From contig CALJIG010000096.1 in NCBI GenBank assembly GCA_937974175.1, forward strand, positions 1 to 6,807: a DNA stretch of 6,807 nt. Direction: 5' to 3'. The DNA comes from an uncultured Ignavibacteria bacterium. Lineage in GTDB: Bacteria; Bacteroidota; Ignavibacteria; Tepidaquicellales; Tepidaquicellaceae. Under the pieces are notes generated by a model. It did no database searches and was not told where the DNA came from. It saw only the letters and a list, made by a program, of their open reading frames with translations. Shown one piece after another: positions 1 through 6,752 of this stretch. A program made the position numbers and the translations under genes. Position 1 is the stretch's first letter. Every line of letters begins with the position of its first letter.

Positions 1-1712
1 TTGGTTTCAATGGATGAGTTAGTTCTGAGCTGATAAAAATATACACCGCTTGATAACTCCCCTGCATTAAAGGGTACTTGGTAAGTTCCTGCTTTTAAGT
101 TTTCATTTATCAAAGCCGATACTTCCCTTCCGCTTATATCAAATACTTTTAATGACACATATTCAGATTTTGTTAAATCAAATTTTATTGTTGTGTTCGG
201 ATTAAACGGATTTGGATAATTCTGATGCAAAGAAAATTTATCGGGTACGTTTGAAGAAATCGGAAATATACCTACGGTTTCATCGGGAGGAATAAATCCG
301 TATTGATTTGTTCTGTATCTGTCATGCGCGTACATTGGCCAGGGACTGTTGCTTGGTGAGAATGCTACTCCGGGAACGGTCCAGATATTCACAGTTAAAT
401 TTGAATCATAAGGAGCACCTGTTGTAATTATTTCCATCGAGCCGTCAGAATTAATATCATCTACTGAAACACAAACACAAGCGCCTTGTGTTCTCAGAGG
501 GGACCAGCTTAACTGGACGCCGTTTTTATCATAGGCGTATAGGTAGCCGCTGCCATTAGGATTAATTGCCCAATCGCTGCGAACTAATACATTCAACTCT
601 TTCCCTGTAGTTAATTTTGAAATTACTGCTGTAGAATATCCAACATTTCCATATTGAGGCCAACCGCCTGAAATATTCAAGTCATTTGAAATTAAACTCG
701 CTTGCATAAATTCTCCGGAGGAATTCCCTGAACAAAACTCTAATTTAGAATCTCCATCGATATCCCCCATTACCATCGAACCAATTGCAACTCTATCGAC
801 ATGTACTTTTCTTTCAATCACCTGTCCAAGAGTATTGAATTTTTCTAATCTATTTTTGCCAAGATTGATTGCGCTTGGCATCGCTATAAAAGTATTATTG
901 ATATTACTTTTATCTATGTACAAAGTAGGACTAGCAAAGGTATTGATATAATTTGAATCTAAATAAATAGGAAAATTATTTGAAAATCTTTCACCGTTGT
1001 ATTTAAGAATATTAAGATTTGTTGAATCTAAATTCAGAGGTGGAGTTAATTCACGAAATGAAGAATAGATTATTTCAGCTTTCCCATCTAAATCTATATC
1101 CCCTATTGCCGGAGCAAATCTAATCCTTCCTTTAATTGTTTGAGGCCAGCCTGATTTTAAGCCGCCGAGATTATTAAATACATATAGCTTATCATAGTCA
1201 CCTGTAATTATTTCTAATTTCTGGTCACCATCTAAATCATACAAACTTAAAAAATTTGTAAGAACCCAGTTTATTGTAGAAAAATTAGTTTTACAATAAA
1301 TTGGGAATCCTGAAATATTAGCTCCTAATCTGTTAAAGGCATAGATTGAATCAGTAGTCCTAACAACTATATCAATATATCCGTCCTTATCTATATCTCC
1401 GGCAGCTACACCAAAAATGTATGAGTCTGGCATAAATGATTTTGGAAATCCGGGTAAGTCATTCCCTTCATTTGTAACTGCATAAACTACAGATGGCTTT
1501 TGAAGAACAGCATTATCATCATATCCTGCAGTTATAATTATTTTTTGTCCTGTCTTAAATAAATCTGCAATCAGAGGATTTGCGCTGCTATTAAAATAAA
1601 AAGTTGGCTTTGCTCCAATCATTTTAGGAAAGCCGGGATAAATTTCAGGGGTTTGAGAAAAAGTATCCAATAGTCCTATAAAAAGAAAAGCTGTGATAAT
1701 TAATTTTTTCAT
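1..1712 (-). CDS. Secreted FG-GAP/VCBS-repeat protein with T9SS sorting domain (downstream paralog, 3' end cut by window)
   Basis: The frame opens with ATG at 1712 and stays open to the left edge, giving 570 visible codons; comparison with the upstream paralog predicts about seven more codons (KKMSLIK-like) and then a stop. Residues 1-19 form a Sec signal peptide (MKKLIITAFLF... ending DTFS before Gln20). The body carries FG-GAP/VCBS-like acidic loops near residues 106-116 (DIDKDGYIDIV), 159-169 (DLDGDQKLEII), 205-215 (DIDLDGKAEII), 317-326 (DIDGDSKLEF) and 419-429 (DINSDGSMEII); a loop at 50-60 (DLFKTGQKIII) has lost its acidic residues. GFP/GWP turns (PGFP, SGFP, SGWP, GGWP) recur between blades. 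Such loops usually bind calcium in beta-propellers. PWPMYAHDRYRTNQYG at 457-472 precedes a type A T9SS C-terminal domain (YPNPFNP near 499, VFDISGREV). It should cross the inner membrane by Sec and the outer membrane by T9SS. It starts 9 bases after the upstream paralog, without a clear Shine-Dalgarno site, so it is probably co-transcribed. Ligand or enzymatic role is unknown. Confidence 0.9.
   Translation of the reverse strand, partial: MKKLIITAFLFIGLLDTFSQTPEIYPGFPKMIGAKPTFYFNSSANPLIADLFKTGQKIIITAGYDDNAVLQKPSVVYAVTNEGNDLPGFPKSFMPDSYIFGVAAGDIDKDGYIDIVVRTTDSIYAFNRLGANISGFPIYCKTNFSTINWVLTNFLSLYDLDGDQKLEIITGDYDKLYVFNNLGGLKSGWPQTIKGRIRFAPAIGDIDLDGKAEIIYSSFRELTPPLNLDSTNLNILKYNGERFSNNFPIYLDSNYINTFASPTLYIDKSNINNTFIAMPSAINLGKNRLEKFNTLGQVIERKVHVDRVAIGSMVMGDIDGDSKLEFCSGNSSGEFMQASLISNDLNISGGWPQYGNVGYSTAVISKLTTGKELNVLVRSDWAINPNGSGYLYAYDKNGVQLSWSPLRTQGACVCVSVDDINSDGSMEIITTGAPYDSNLTVNIWTVPGVAFSPSNSPWPMYAHDRYRTNQYGFIPPDETVGIFPISSNVPDKFSLHQNYPNPFNPNTTIKFDLTKSEYVSLKVFDISGREVSALINENLKAGTYQVPFNAGELSSGVYFYQLRTNSSIET
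3..344 (-). repeat. Paralogous repeat, copy 1: 114-codon linker plus T9SS domain
   Basis: This segment encodes residues 457-570 of the downstream paralog and aligns without gaps to 1746-2087, at a constant offset of 1743 bases. By hand alignment 101 of 114 residues are identical and about 55 of some 342 bases differ. The longest exact stretch is 31 bases (121-151 against 1864-1894). Similarity drops sharply upstream of the PWPMYAH motif. Confidence 0.85.
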
Positions 1713-1721
1713 GATAAATCT

Positions 1722-3443
1722 TTATTTTATTAAACTCATTTTTTTGGTTTCAATCGATGAGTTAGTTCTGAGCTGATAAAAATATACTCCGCTCGATAAA
1801 TTTGCTGCATTGAACGGAACTTCATACGTTCCTGAATTTAAATTTTCACCAACAAGATTTGCAACTTCCCTTCCGCTTATATCAAATACTTTTAGAGATA
1901 CATAATCAGATTTTACTAAATCAAATTTTATTGTTGTATTAGGATTAAACGGATTTGGATAATTCTGATACAGTGAAAATTTATTAGGCACATTTGATGA
2001 AATCGGGAAAATGCCTACTGTTTCATCTGGCGGAATAAACCCGTATTGGTTTGTTCTGTATCTATCGTGAGCGTACATTGGCCATGGGTCATTTTCCGGA
2101 GTGAACGGAATTCCGGTAATTGAATAAACTGATATATAGCTTGTAGTATCCCTCAATTTACTTAGAACTATTATATCAGTTGAACCGTCGTTATTAATAT
2201 CTGAAAGTGCCGAGTTAAAAACTGCTCCCGTTGTGTAAAGCGGAGACCAGGGAAGATTATCTCCTTCTTTCGTAAGTCCCAGCATTCGTCCTTCACCATC
2301 AAAAGCATAATAATTTCCGTAAACTATTTGAAGTTCGTTTCCTGATTTTACTTTACCAATTAAAGGATTGCGATAAAAAGTAAGAATTCCTTCATGGGGC
2401 CAACCAGTCATAATTTTCAACTCGTTCGAAAACAAATAATTATCTACGCCTGCGCCCGCCCCACCGAAAAACTCTAATGTTCCATTTTGATCAACATCTG
2501 CTATTGCAAGTGTACCATACCCATAATACTCAATATTTTGGAAAATTCTATTTTTAATATTACCCGTAATTCCGTATTTTGAAATGCAAGTTCTGAAATT
2601 AACTCCGCCTGTTCCCATTGGTTTCAGCGAGGGAATTATAATAAAAGTAGAATCTATATTATTTTTATTAATGTAAATTGAAGGAGAACCTTCCCAAAAA
2701 CCATAACTAGAGTCTAGCTTCATTGGCCAGTTATTTGAAAAACTCTCTCCATTGTGTTTGTATATTCTTATAAAACATGAATCCAAATAAGGAAAGGCAG
2801 GTATTTGCTTTAATGTAAGAGCTATAATTTCCGCTTTACCATCGCTGTCTAAATCTCCTATTGCGGGAGTTAAATGCATCAATCCTGTAAATGTTTTTGG
2901 CCATCCCGGTTTTATCTGTCCAAGATTATCAAACACACACATCTGATTATTTTGAGTTACAATAATTTCTAATTTACTATCACCGTCCAAATCATATAAA
3001 CTTATACCTTTGAAAATATTTATCTGTTGGTCTGAATAAGTAATTGGAAAACCCGGTAAATTATTTCCGAATCTATCTATTGCATAAATCCTGCTGTTGG
3101 CGCGCATAACTATATCAAGATAACCATCCTGATTTACATCTCCTGAAGCTGTTGTGAAAATAGTATCGTTATAAACTTTTGGAAAATTTTGAAATGAATC
3201 TCCGTTACTTTTTGTTACTGTTAAATTACACAAAGGAATCAATGGTGTGCTTGAATTTTCAGTTACAACAATTATCTCTTTCTGTCCATCTCTATTTAAG
3301 TCTACTATCAAAGGTGTAGTTGTTGCAGAATAGTTTCTTTTATTATCAAGATTTTTTGGGAAACCCTGCAGCATAGTTGGGATTTGGGAAAAAGAGTAAT
3401 TAGTAGTTAGTATTAATAAGAAAAAATTAATCAAGCGAATCAT
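1722..3443 (-). CDS. Secreted FG-GAP/VCBS-repeat protein with T9SS sorting domain (upstream paralog, complete)
   Basis: This is a complete 573-residue protein running from ATG at 3443 to TAA at 1722-1724. Residues 1-19 are a Sec signal peptide (hydrophobic LINFFLLILTT, then SFS before Gln20). Six FG-GAP/VCBS-like loops follow at about 48-58 (DLNRDGQKEII), 102-112 (DVNQDGYLDIV), 151-161 (DLDGDSKLEII), 197-207 (DLDSDGKAEII), 316-325 (DVDQNGTLEF) and 414-425 (DINNDGSTDII). They are separated by GFP/GWP turns, as in a calcium-binding beta-propeller. The signature PWPMYAHDRYRTNQYG (453-468) and a proline-rich linker lead to a type A T9SS domain at about 488-573, with QNYPNPFNPNTTIKF, VFDISGREV, SSGVYFYQL and the terminal KKMSLIK. 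The protein is therefore predicted to be released or attached at the cell surface. Its start lies 60 bases downstream of a small exported-protein gene, with a hairpin between them; the second paralog follows 9 bases after its stop. The sequence does not show what it binds. Confidence 0.93.
   Translation of the reverse strand: MIRLINFFLLILTTNYSFSQIPTMLQGFPKNLDNKRNYSATTTPLIVDLNRDGQKEIIVVTENSSTPLIPLCNLTVTKSNGDSFQNFPKVYNDTIFTTASGDVNQDGYLDIVMRANSRIYAIDRFGNNLPGFPITYSDQQINIFKGISLYDLDGDSKLEIIVTQNNQMCVFDNLGQIKPGWPKTFTGLMHLTPAIGDLDSDGKAEIIALTLKQIPAFPYLDSCFIRIYKHNGESFSNNWPMKLDSSYGFWEGSPSIYINKNNIDSTFIIIPSLKPMGTGGVNFRTCISKYGITGNIKNRIFQNIEYYGYGTLAIADVDQNGTLEFFGGAGAGVDNYLFSNELKIMTGWPHEGILTFYRNPLIGKVKSGNELQIVYGNYYAFDGEGRMLGLTKEGDNLPWSPLYTTGAVFNSALSDINNDGSTDIIVLSKLRDTTSYISVYSITGIPFTPENDPWPMYAHDRYRTNQYGFIPPDETVGIFPISSNVPNKFSLYQNYPNPFNPNTTIKFDLVKSDYVSLKVFDISGREVANLVGENLNSGTYEVPFNAANLSSGVYFYQLRTNSSIETKKMSLIK
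1746..2087 (-). repeat. Paralogous repeat, copy 2: 114-codon linker plus T9SS domain
   Basis: This is the partner of the copy at 3-344, encoding residues 453-566 of the upstream paralog (PWPMYAH through SSIET). The similarity covers the proline-rich linker as well as the sorting domain, so constraint on the secretion signal alone does not easily explain it. Confidence 0.85.
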
Positions 3444-3463
3444 AATTAAAAGTTTTTAATAAT

Positions 3464-3490
3464 TTCCCGCTATCAAAATGACAGCGGGAA
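3464..3490 (-). terminator. Strong hairpin between the 121-codon gene and the repeat-protein genes
   Basis: TTCCCGCT (3464-3471) pairs perfectly with AGCGGGAA (3483-3490). After one A/C mismatch the inner TCA/TGA bases can also pair, leaving an AAA loop. The hairpin starts 13 bases after the stop of the 121-codon gene and ends 20 bases before the start of the upstream repeat protein. On the minus strand no uninterrupted T-run follows it (ATTATTAAAAACTTTT). It may therefore be a leaky terminator or attenuator, or a small palindromic intergenic repeat, rather than a classical intrinsic terminator. Confidence 0.45.
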
Positions 3491-3503
3491 TAAATTCTTA
3501 TTT

Positions 3504-3869
3504 TTACAATACGGGTCCTAAGTTAATAGTATCGAAGAACATGCCGCTAGAATAAGAGACTGTTTTAAAAACTTCTCCATGTGAGTTATATGGAAAAACG
3601 TGAATTTTATAAGTTCCAGATGGAAATCCCTGTGGAACGACCCATGCTGAAATACCATATTGATTTGAGATAACTGTTGAAAATACTACATTGTTATTAG
3701 AATTTAGAATTTCAACACTAGCACCAGAAATAAGTCCGATACCGTATTCTCCATGAACTTCTACAGTCCAAGAAGGAAGATTAGATTCTTGATCCTGGGC
3801 CTGGCTTGAATTTGAGGTTACAACTAGTGCGCATAGCGCTAATAAGATTACTGCTAATAGATTTTTCAT
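3504..3869 (-). CDS. Small exported protein with a carboxypeptidase-regulatory/transthyretin-like beta-sandwich
   Basis: A 121-residue protein from ATG at 3869 to TAA at 3504-3506. Residues 1-24 are a clear Sec signal peptide (LLAVILLALCALVV, then SSQA), probably cut before Gln25. The mature part is about 97 residues and has no cysteine. It resembles the carboxypeptidase-regulatory or prealbumin-like fold: ISGASVEIL at 47-55, a middle strand FSTVISNQYGISAWVVP at 63-79, and the characteristic SGTYKIHVFPY at 84-94. Such domains usually act in adhesion or as structural modules, often inside larger proteins; here it stands alone, with no T9SS sorting domain, so periplasmic or outer-membrane-associated residence is more likely than T9SS export. 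It precedes the two repeat-protein genes on the same strand, so a shared surface role is possible but unproven. The leader is A-rich, (CAAA)3 then ATG, without a Shine-Dalgarno site. The fold call is by motif only. Confidence 0.82.
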   Translation of the reverse strand: MKNLLAVILLALCALVVTSNSSQAQDQESNLPSWTVEVHGEYGIGLISGASVEILNSNNNVVFSTVISNQYGISAWVVPQGFPSGTYKIHVFPYNSHGEVFKTVSYSSGMFFDTINLGPVL

Positions 3870-3881
3870 TTTGTTTGTTTG
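3870..3881 (-). repeat. (CAAA)3 tetranucleotide repeat in the leader of the 121-codon gene
   Basis: Three tandem TTTG units on the plus strand, CAAA on the coding strand, directly abut the ATG at 3869. Three units are few for slippage, so this is more likely an A-rich initiation leader than a phase-variable tract. The rest of the gap up to 4049 is AT-rich, with no gene or clear promoter seen. Confidence 0.4.
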
Positions 3882-4049
3882 TTTTAAGTTAATAAAGTTT
3901 GTTCTTAAATGTTTTTAAAAAAATGGTACTAAATAAATTGTTAGTAATTATTTAAATCAGCTATGTTGGGGTTCTCTTTGCCATAAAATTTATTTTAAGT
4001 TTTACCATCCGGCTTTTTCCGGCTTATTAAATGATTGTATAAAATTATT

Positions 4050-4436
4050 TCAAATTATTTTTAAGTATTGCCCTAGGGCATCAGTATAGTTAGGATGCGA
4101 TTTGATTCTTTTTATATAGAGGCGGAATCTTCTCTCGACACCTGAAATCACAAACTTTTTCAAATTTATTTTTAAGTCATTCCTTGGTACTGCTAATGGA
4201 ATTTTGTATCTTTTCTGATTTCTTAGTCTATTTTTGAAATCAGTTATTTCTTTTGCTTTATTTTTAAAAGAAATATTTATCTTTAAAGTCTTTTTAAAAT
4301 TTTCTGCAATCTCCTTCATTTCAGAGAACTCACTTTCTGTAAATCCAAAGACCGAATATTGTTTTTCCAGCTTTTCAACAAAATTTTCAATCCATTCCAT
4401 AAACTCAGAATCTTTGCGAGGTATATAATCTTTCAT
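4050..4436 (-). CDS. YIPR-motif protein of unknown function, shortened form
   Basis: A 128-residue protein if started at ATG 4436. The frame extends three codons upstream to a GTG at 4445, but ATG is preferred because it gives MKDYIPRKDSEF, matching how relatives begin as I remember them. It lacks a signal peptide and is rich in Lys, Glu and Phe, suggesting a helical cytoplasmic protein. The N-terminal YIPRKDSEFMEWIENFVEKL follows a pattern I recall from hypothetical proteins of Bacteroidota, Ignavibacteriota and Planctomycetota: YIPR, D, F, W, NF, then a helical middle. The C-terminal part RLYIKRIKSHPNYTDALGQ also fits that family, whose members usually continue after the HP.YT.A.G segment into a further beta-rich domain. 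Here TGA comes directly after LGQYLKII, and reading on in frame gives only 15 more codons (NNFIQSFNKPEKAGW) before TAA, so the extra domain is absent. No function is known to me. Confidence 0.75.
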   Translation of the reverse strand: MKDYIPRKDSEFMEWIENFVEKLEKQYSVFGFTESEFSEMKEIAENFKKTLKINISFKNKAKEITDFKNRLRNQKRYKIPLAVPRNDLKINLKKFVISGVERRFRLYIKRIKSHPNYTDALGQYLKII

Positions 4437-4465
4437 GTAATACACAGTTGATTTAAAAACTTATA

Positions 4466-4473
4466 CAAATTTA
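4466..4473 (-). promoter_or_regulatory. Possible Bacteroidota-type -7 element (TAAATTTG) for the YIPR gene
   Basis: On the minus strand TAAATTTG matches the TAnnTTTG -7 consensus of the Bacteroidota primary sigma factor. It lies 29 bases upstream of the preferred ATG at 4436. I find no TTG-type -33 element at the usual spacing of about 19-21 bases, and such 8-mers are common in AT-rich DNA, so this is only a candidate. Confidence 0.3.
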
Positions 4474-4678
4474 TCAGGCTTAAGACAACATTATTAAAGA
4501 ATGAATTCAACAATTATAAATTAAAATGTCAGCCGTATATTTGTGAAATTCCATTAATTAGCTTATTTTTAAACTTTCTACTCGTTAATTATAAATAAGA
4601 GCGGATTAAATGGTTGATAATCTTCGATTTTTATGATAATTTTGTATTTGCATTATTATCATTACTTTACAGGGTTTC

Positions 4679-4714
4679 TACAGAGAGCTCGGAGAATTCT
4701 ACGAACTCTCTGTA
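4679..4714 (-). terminator. Hairpin downstream of the 68-codon gene
   Basis: TACAGAGAG (4679-4687) pairs over nine bases with CTCTCTGTA (4706-4714); after one mismatch TCG/CGA can extend the stem, and the loop holds the palindrome AGAATTCT. It begins 20 bases after the stop of the minus-strand 68-codon gene. No T-run follows on the minus strand; the T8 run lies between stop codon and hairpin (4727-4734). It may be a 3'-end-stabilising structure or a weak terminator. The remaining gap from 4446 to 4678 is AT-rich, with no gene seen; an ATGATAAT/ATTATCAT dyad lies at 4633-4662. Confidence 0.45.
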
Positions 4715-4734
4715 ATTTTCGGGGTTAAAAAAAA

Positions 4735-4941
4735 TTAATCGAAAACTCTTTCTTGGCTTAAAACGACACCATCATCGCTATATGTAATTTTCCATAACTC
4801 ACCATTTATAGTGATGTATTGTACATAATTGAATAAAGCTTCTTTACTTATTTTAATTTTTGGAGCTGCAAATGAATAAGAGCCGGAACAAATAGAAAAG
4901 CTAAGGGTTACTAAAACGAGAAGGATTTTTACTGTTTTCAT
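4735..4941 (-). CDS. Tiny exported protein of unknown function
   Basis: A 68-residue protein from ATG at 4941 to TAA at 4735-4737. Residues 1-25 form a good Sec signal peptide: Lys-rich start MKTVK, hydrophobic ILLVLVTLSFSI, then SGSYSFA before Ala26. Cys18 is not in a lipobox (FSIC), so it is probably not a lipoprotein. The mature part is only about 43 residues, starting APKIKISKEALFNYV and ending in two likely strands, YITINGELWKITYSDDG and VVLSQERVF, which look like a small beta-hairpin. It has no cysteines, T9SS domain or family motif that I recognise. The start is preceded by an A-rich leader (AAAAAAATAAAAACA), like its neighbours. It is divergent from the 500-codon gene, and a hairpin follows its stop. 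The convincing signal peptide and the flanking signals support a real gene, but no function can be named. Confidence 0.68.
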   Translation of the reverse strand: MKTVKILLVLVTLSFSICSGSYSFAAPKIKISKEALFNYVQYITINGELWKITYSDDGVVLSQERVFD

Positions 4942-4978
4942 TGTTTTTATTTTTTTGATTGTTTAATTAAAATCTATA

Positions 4979-4986
4979 CAAAATTA
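4979..4986 (-). promoter_or_regulatory. Possible -7 element (TAATTTTG) for the 68-codon gene
   Basis: On the minus strand TAATTTTG matches TAnnTTTG and lies 37 bases upstream of the ATG at 4941, a plausible leader length. No well-spaced TTG element was found further upstream, so this is a weak candidate in very AT-rich DNA. Confidence 0.28.
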
Positions 4987-5023
4987 ATCAACAATATCAT
5001 ATTTGTTAAAAGAATAGATACAT

Positions 5024-5051
5024 AAGTTATAAATTAATAATGTTATAACTT
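5024..5051. promoter_or_regulatory. Perfect 9-base inverted repeat between divergent genes (candidate operator)
   Basis: AAGTTATAA (5024-5032) and its exact reverse complement TTATAACTT (5043-5051) are separated by ten bases. The repeat sits in the 172-base gap between the divergent 68-codon and 500-codon genes, where a regulator could act on both. The half-sites are spaced about two helical turns apart (19 bases), as is common for dimeric regulators. The AT-rich composition makes a chance dyad possible. No regulator gene is present in the window. Confidence 0.35.
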
Positions 5052-5113
5052 CACATTTAAAAACGTTAAAACGCTTTAAAAATCAAATTTTCTATTAAAA
5101 AATATAAATTGAG

Positions 5114-6616
5114 ATGAAAGATTCGCAGCTGATAAATTTAATGAGGTCACTTACAGAGAAGGAAATCGAGGAATTTAAGCACTTTCTTAATTCGCCATTT
5201 TATAATAACAGCGCTACAGTGAAGGAATTGTTTGTTATTTTAACAAAATATTATCCACTCTTTACCTCACCTGAATATAGCAAAGAGAAAATTTTTGCTG
5301 ATATATTACCTGGGAAAAAGTATAATAATCTTCTTCTAAATGAGTATTTTCACTTATTATCAAACCAGATAATTGAATACTTAAAACAAATAGTTCAGAA
5401 AAAAAATGAGCTGAAGTATAGTATTGATTTATTGAATGAGTTCAGAATGCGAGGTCTTAAATCACATTTTGAAAAACTGGCAGGAAAAATTGAAAAGAGA
5501 TTATCTACGGAAAAATTTGATCACACGACATTACATTTAAACTTAGATTTACATGCCGCTAAATTAAATCTTATGTCAGTTTTTCAATCGAATAACAGAA
5601 TAAAACACATCAATGCTATAATGGATGATTATGAAAAATATTTGATGTATATGATAAATGTAATAGTCTCTGAATATCTCAGTACGCGTCTAAATTTCTT
5701 AAATGATTCTTATAACTTCAATTTTACAGATGATAATTTGTTTAGCAAGCTGGAGAATGATAAAATAATTTATAAGCTGTATGAATATATAAAAGAGAAA
5801 AATCCATTTGGTTTTGTCATAAATCTGAATTTGGCATTAGCAGAAATACTCATTAGTCCTGAAGACACTGACAAATACTATATAAATAAAAAATTAATTC
5901 TAGAAAGCAAAGATAAATTCAAACATAATGAACTTGAACATTACTTTGTTTATTTGAAATCATATTGTATTGGTAAAGCGTATTCACCAAATACACGAAA
6001 GGAGTTTTTAGAAGAATATATTAAACTGGATTTTATAGTATTGCATGATAAGATTTTTATAAATGACAAATCAAATTTTTTAAGCAATTTGTCATTCAGA
6101 AATTTACTAATAATGCTTACTAATCTGAAAGATAGTGAAAGGATATTAGCATTAATAGATTACTCAATATATTTAAAACCGGATAACAGAACTGACTATA
6201 AGAATTTAGCCAAAGCTTATTATTATTATAGCACATCTTCATACGATGAATCAATTAAGTTCCTAAAGAAAATTATTACGAATGAAAAACAATTAGAACT
6301 TGATTCTAATTTTCTATATTTAAAAATATTCTATGAGTTAAAGGATGTTACCTCCGGAATTGATAAAATCAGTTCATTCCGAAGATTAATTAATTATGAT
6401 TTAGACCTTAGCCGGGACAGAAAACAAAAATATCGTATTTTTTTAAATTACTTAGAAAAAATCTTCAGAAGAATTGAGAAAGATGACGAAGCCGGATTAA
6501 AAATAATATTTGAAGAGATATCATCACAGAAAAATATAGTTTTTGCAGAATGGTTTGAAGAGAAATTTGAAGAATTGTTTCCAAAGCAAAGGATGAATAA
6601 AAAAATTAACGCATAA
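5114..6616 (+). CDS. Helical TPR-like cytoplasmic protein of unknown function
   Basis: A complete 500-residue protein from ATG at 5114 to TAA at 6614-6616. It has no signal peptide or membrane segment and is nearly all predicted helix, rich in Lys, Glu, Leu, Tyr and Asn. The N-terminus has a pattern I recall from uncharacterised proteins of Ignavibacteriota and Bacteroidota: SLTEKEIEEF, then FKHFLNSPFYN (21-31), KYYPLF (45-50), KEKIFADILPGKKYN (57-71) and LLSNQIIEYL (81-90). Around 357-387, RTDYKNLAKAYYYYSTSSYDE followed by IKFLKKII looks like a TPR-type helix pair, suggesting a scaffold role. The C-terminus ends with WFEEKFEELFPKQ. The start is supported by an in-frame ATG directly after an A-rich leader; GAG touches the ATG, too close to serve as a Shine-Dalgarno site. 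It is transcribed away from the minus-strand genes and stands alone before the tRNA remnant. No catalytic motif is visible and no function is assigned. Confidence 0.88.
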   Translation: MKDSQLINLMRSLTEKEIEEFKHFLNSPFYNNSATVKELFVILTKYYPLFTSPEYSKEKIFADILPGKKYNNLLLNEYFHLLSNQIIEYLKQIVQKKNELKYSIDLLNEFRMRGLKSHFEKLAGKIEKRLSTEKFDHTTLHLNLDLHAAKLNLMSVFQSNNRIKHINAIMDDYEKYLMYMINVIVSEYLSTRLNFLNDSYNFNFTDDNLFSKLENDKIIYKLYEYIKEKNPFGFVINLNLALAEILISPEDTDKYYINKKLILESKDKFKHNELEHYFVYLKSYCIGKAYSPNTRKEFLEEYIKLDFIVLHDKIFINDKSNFLSNLSFRNLLIMLTNLKDSERILALIDYSIYLKPDNRTDYKNLAKAYYYYSTSSYDESIKFLKKIITNEKQLELDSNFLYLKIFYELKDVTSGIDKISSFRRLINYDLDLSRDRKQKYRIFLNYLEKIFRRIEKDDEAGLKIIFEEISSQKNIVFAEWFEEKFEELFPKQRMNKKINA

Positions 6617-6661
6617 AAACTATGCTCAACAATATAGATTTCTTCAGTATGACGTAAGAGC

Positions 6662-6686
6662 AAATTTCCGGAAAATAGGGAAATTT
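6662..6686 (+). terminator. Weak hairpin downstream of the 500-codon gene
   Basis: AAATTTCC (6662-6669) pairs perfectly with GGAAATTT (6679-6686) around a nine-base loop, 45 bases after the stop. Only TGGG follows, not a T-run, and the stem is AT-rich, so terminator function is uncertain. I see no better candidate before the tRNA remnant. Confidence 0.3.
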
Positions 6687-6752
6687 TGGGTAACTTTGGG
6701 AAGAAAAAACTTTAAAAACACTATTATTTTTGCAGTTTTCAATTTTCAGATA

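Noticed and set aside
4009..4025. CCGG...CCGG motif after the YIPR gene as a terminator
   Set aside because: It is mainly a direct repeat (CCGGCTT twice). The only pairing is four bases around a six-base loop, with no T-run.
4234..4428. Open frame of 64 codons on the plus strand
   Set aside because: It is wholly antisense to the YIPR-motif gene, which has the recognisable protein motifs; the plus-strand product is a Phe/Ser-rich shadow.
5003..5033. Sigma70-like promoter TTGTTA ... TATAAA for the 500-codon gene
   Set aside because: The -35 match is weak and the 19-base spacer is poor. In such AT-rich DNA it is not distinguishable from chance.
6448..6663. Open frame of 71 codons on the minus strand
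   Set aside because: It lies mostly antisense to the end of the 500-codon gene and has Phe/Ser-rich composition typical of a shadow of Lys/Glu-rich coding sequence.
6678..6700. Three GGG runs at about ten-base spacing as a G-quadruplex or iteron array
   Set aside because: There are only three G-runs with long T-rich loops, and no repeated unit long enough for an iteron.
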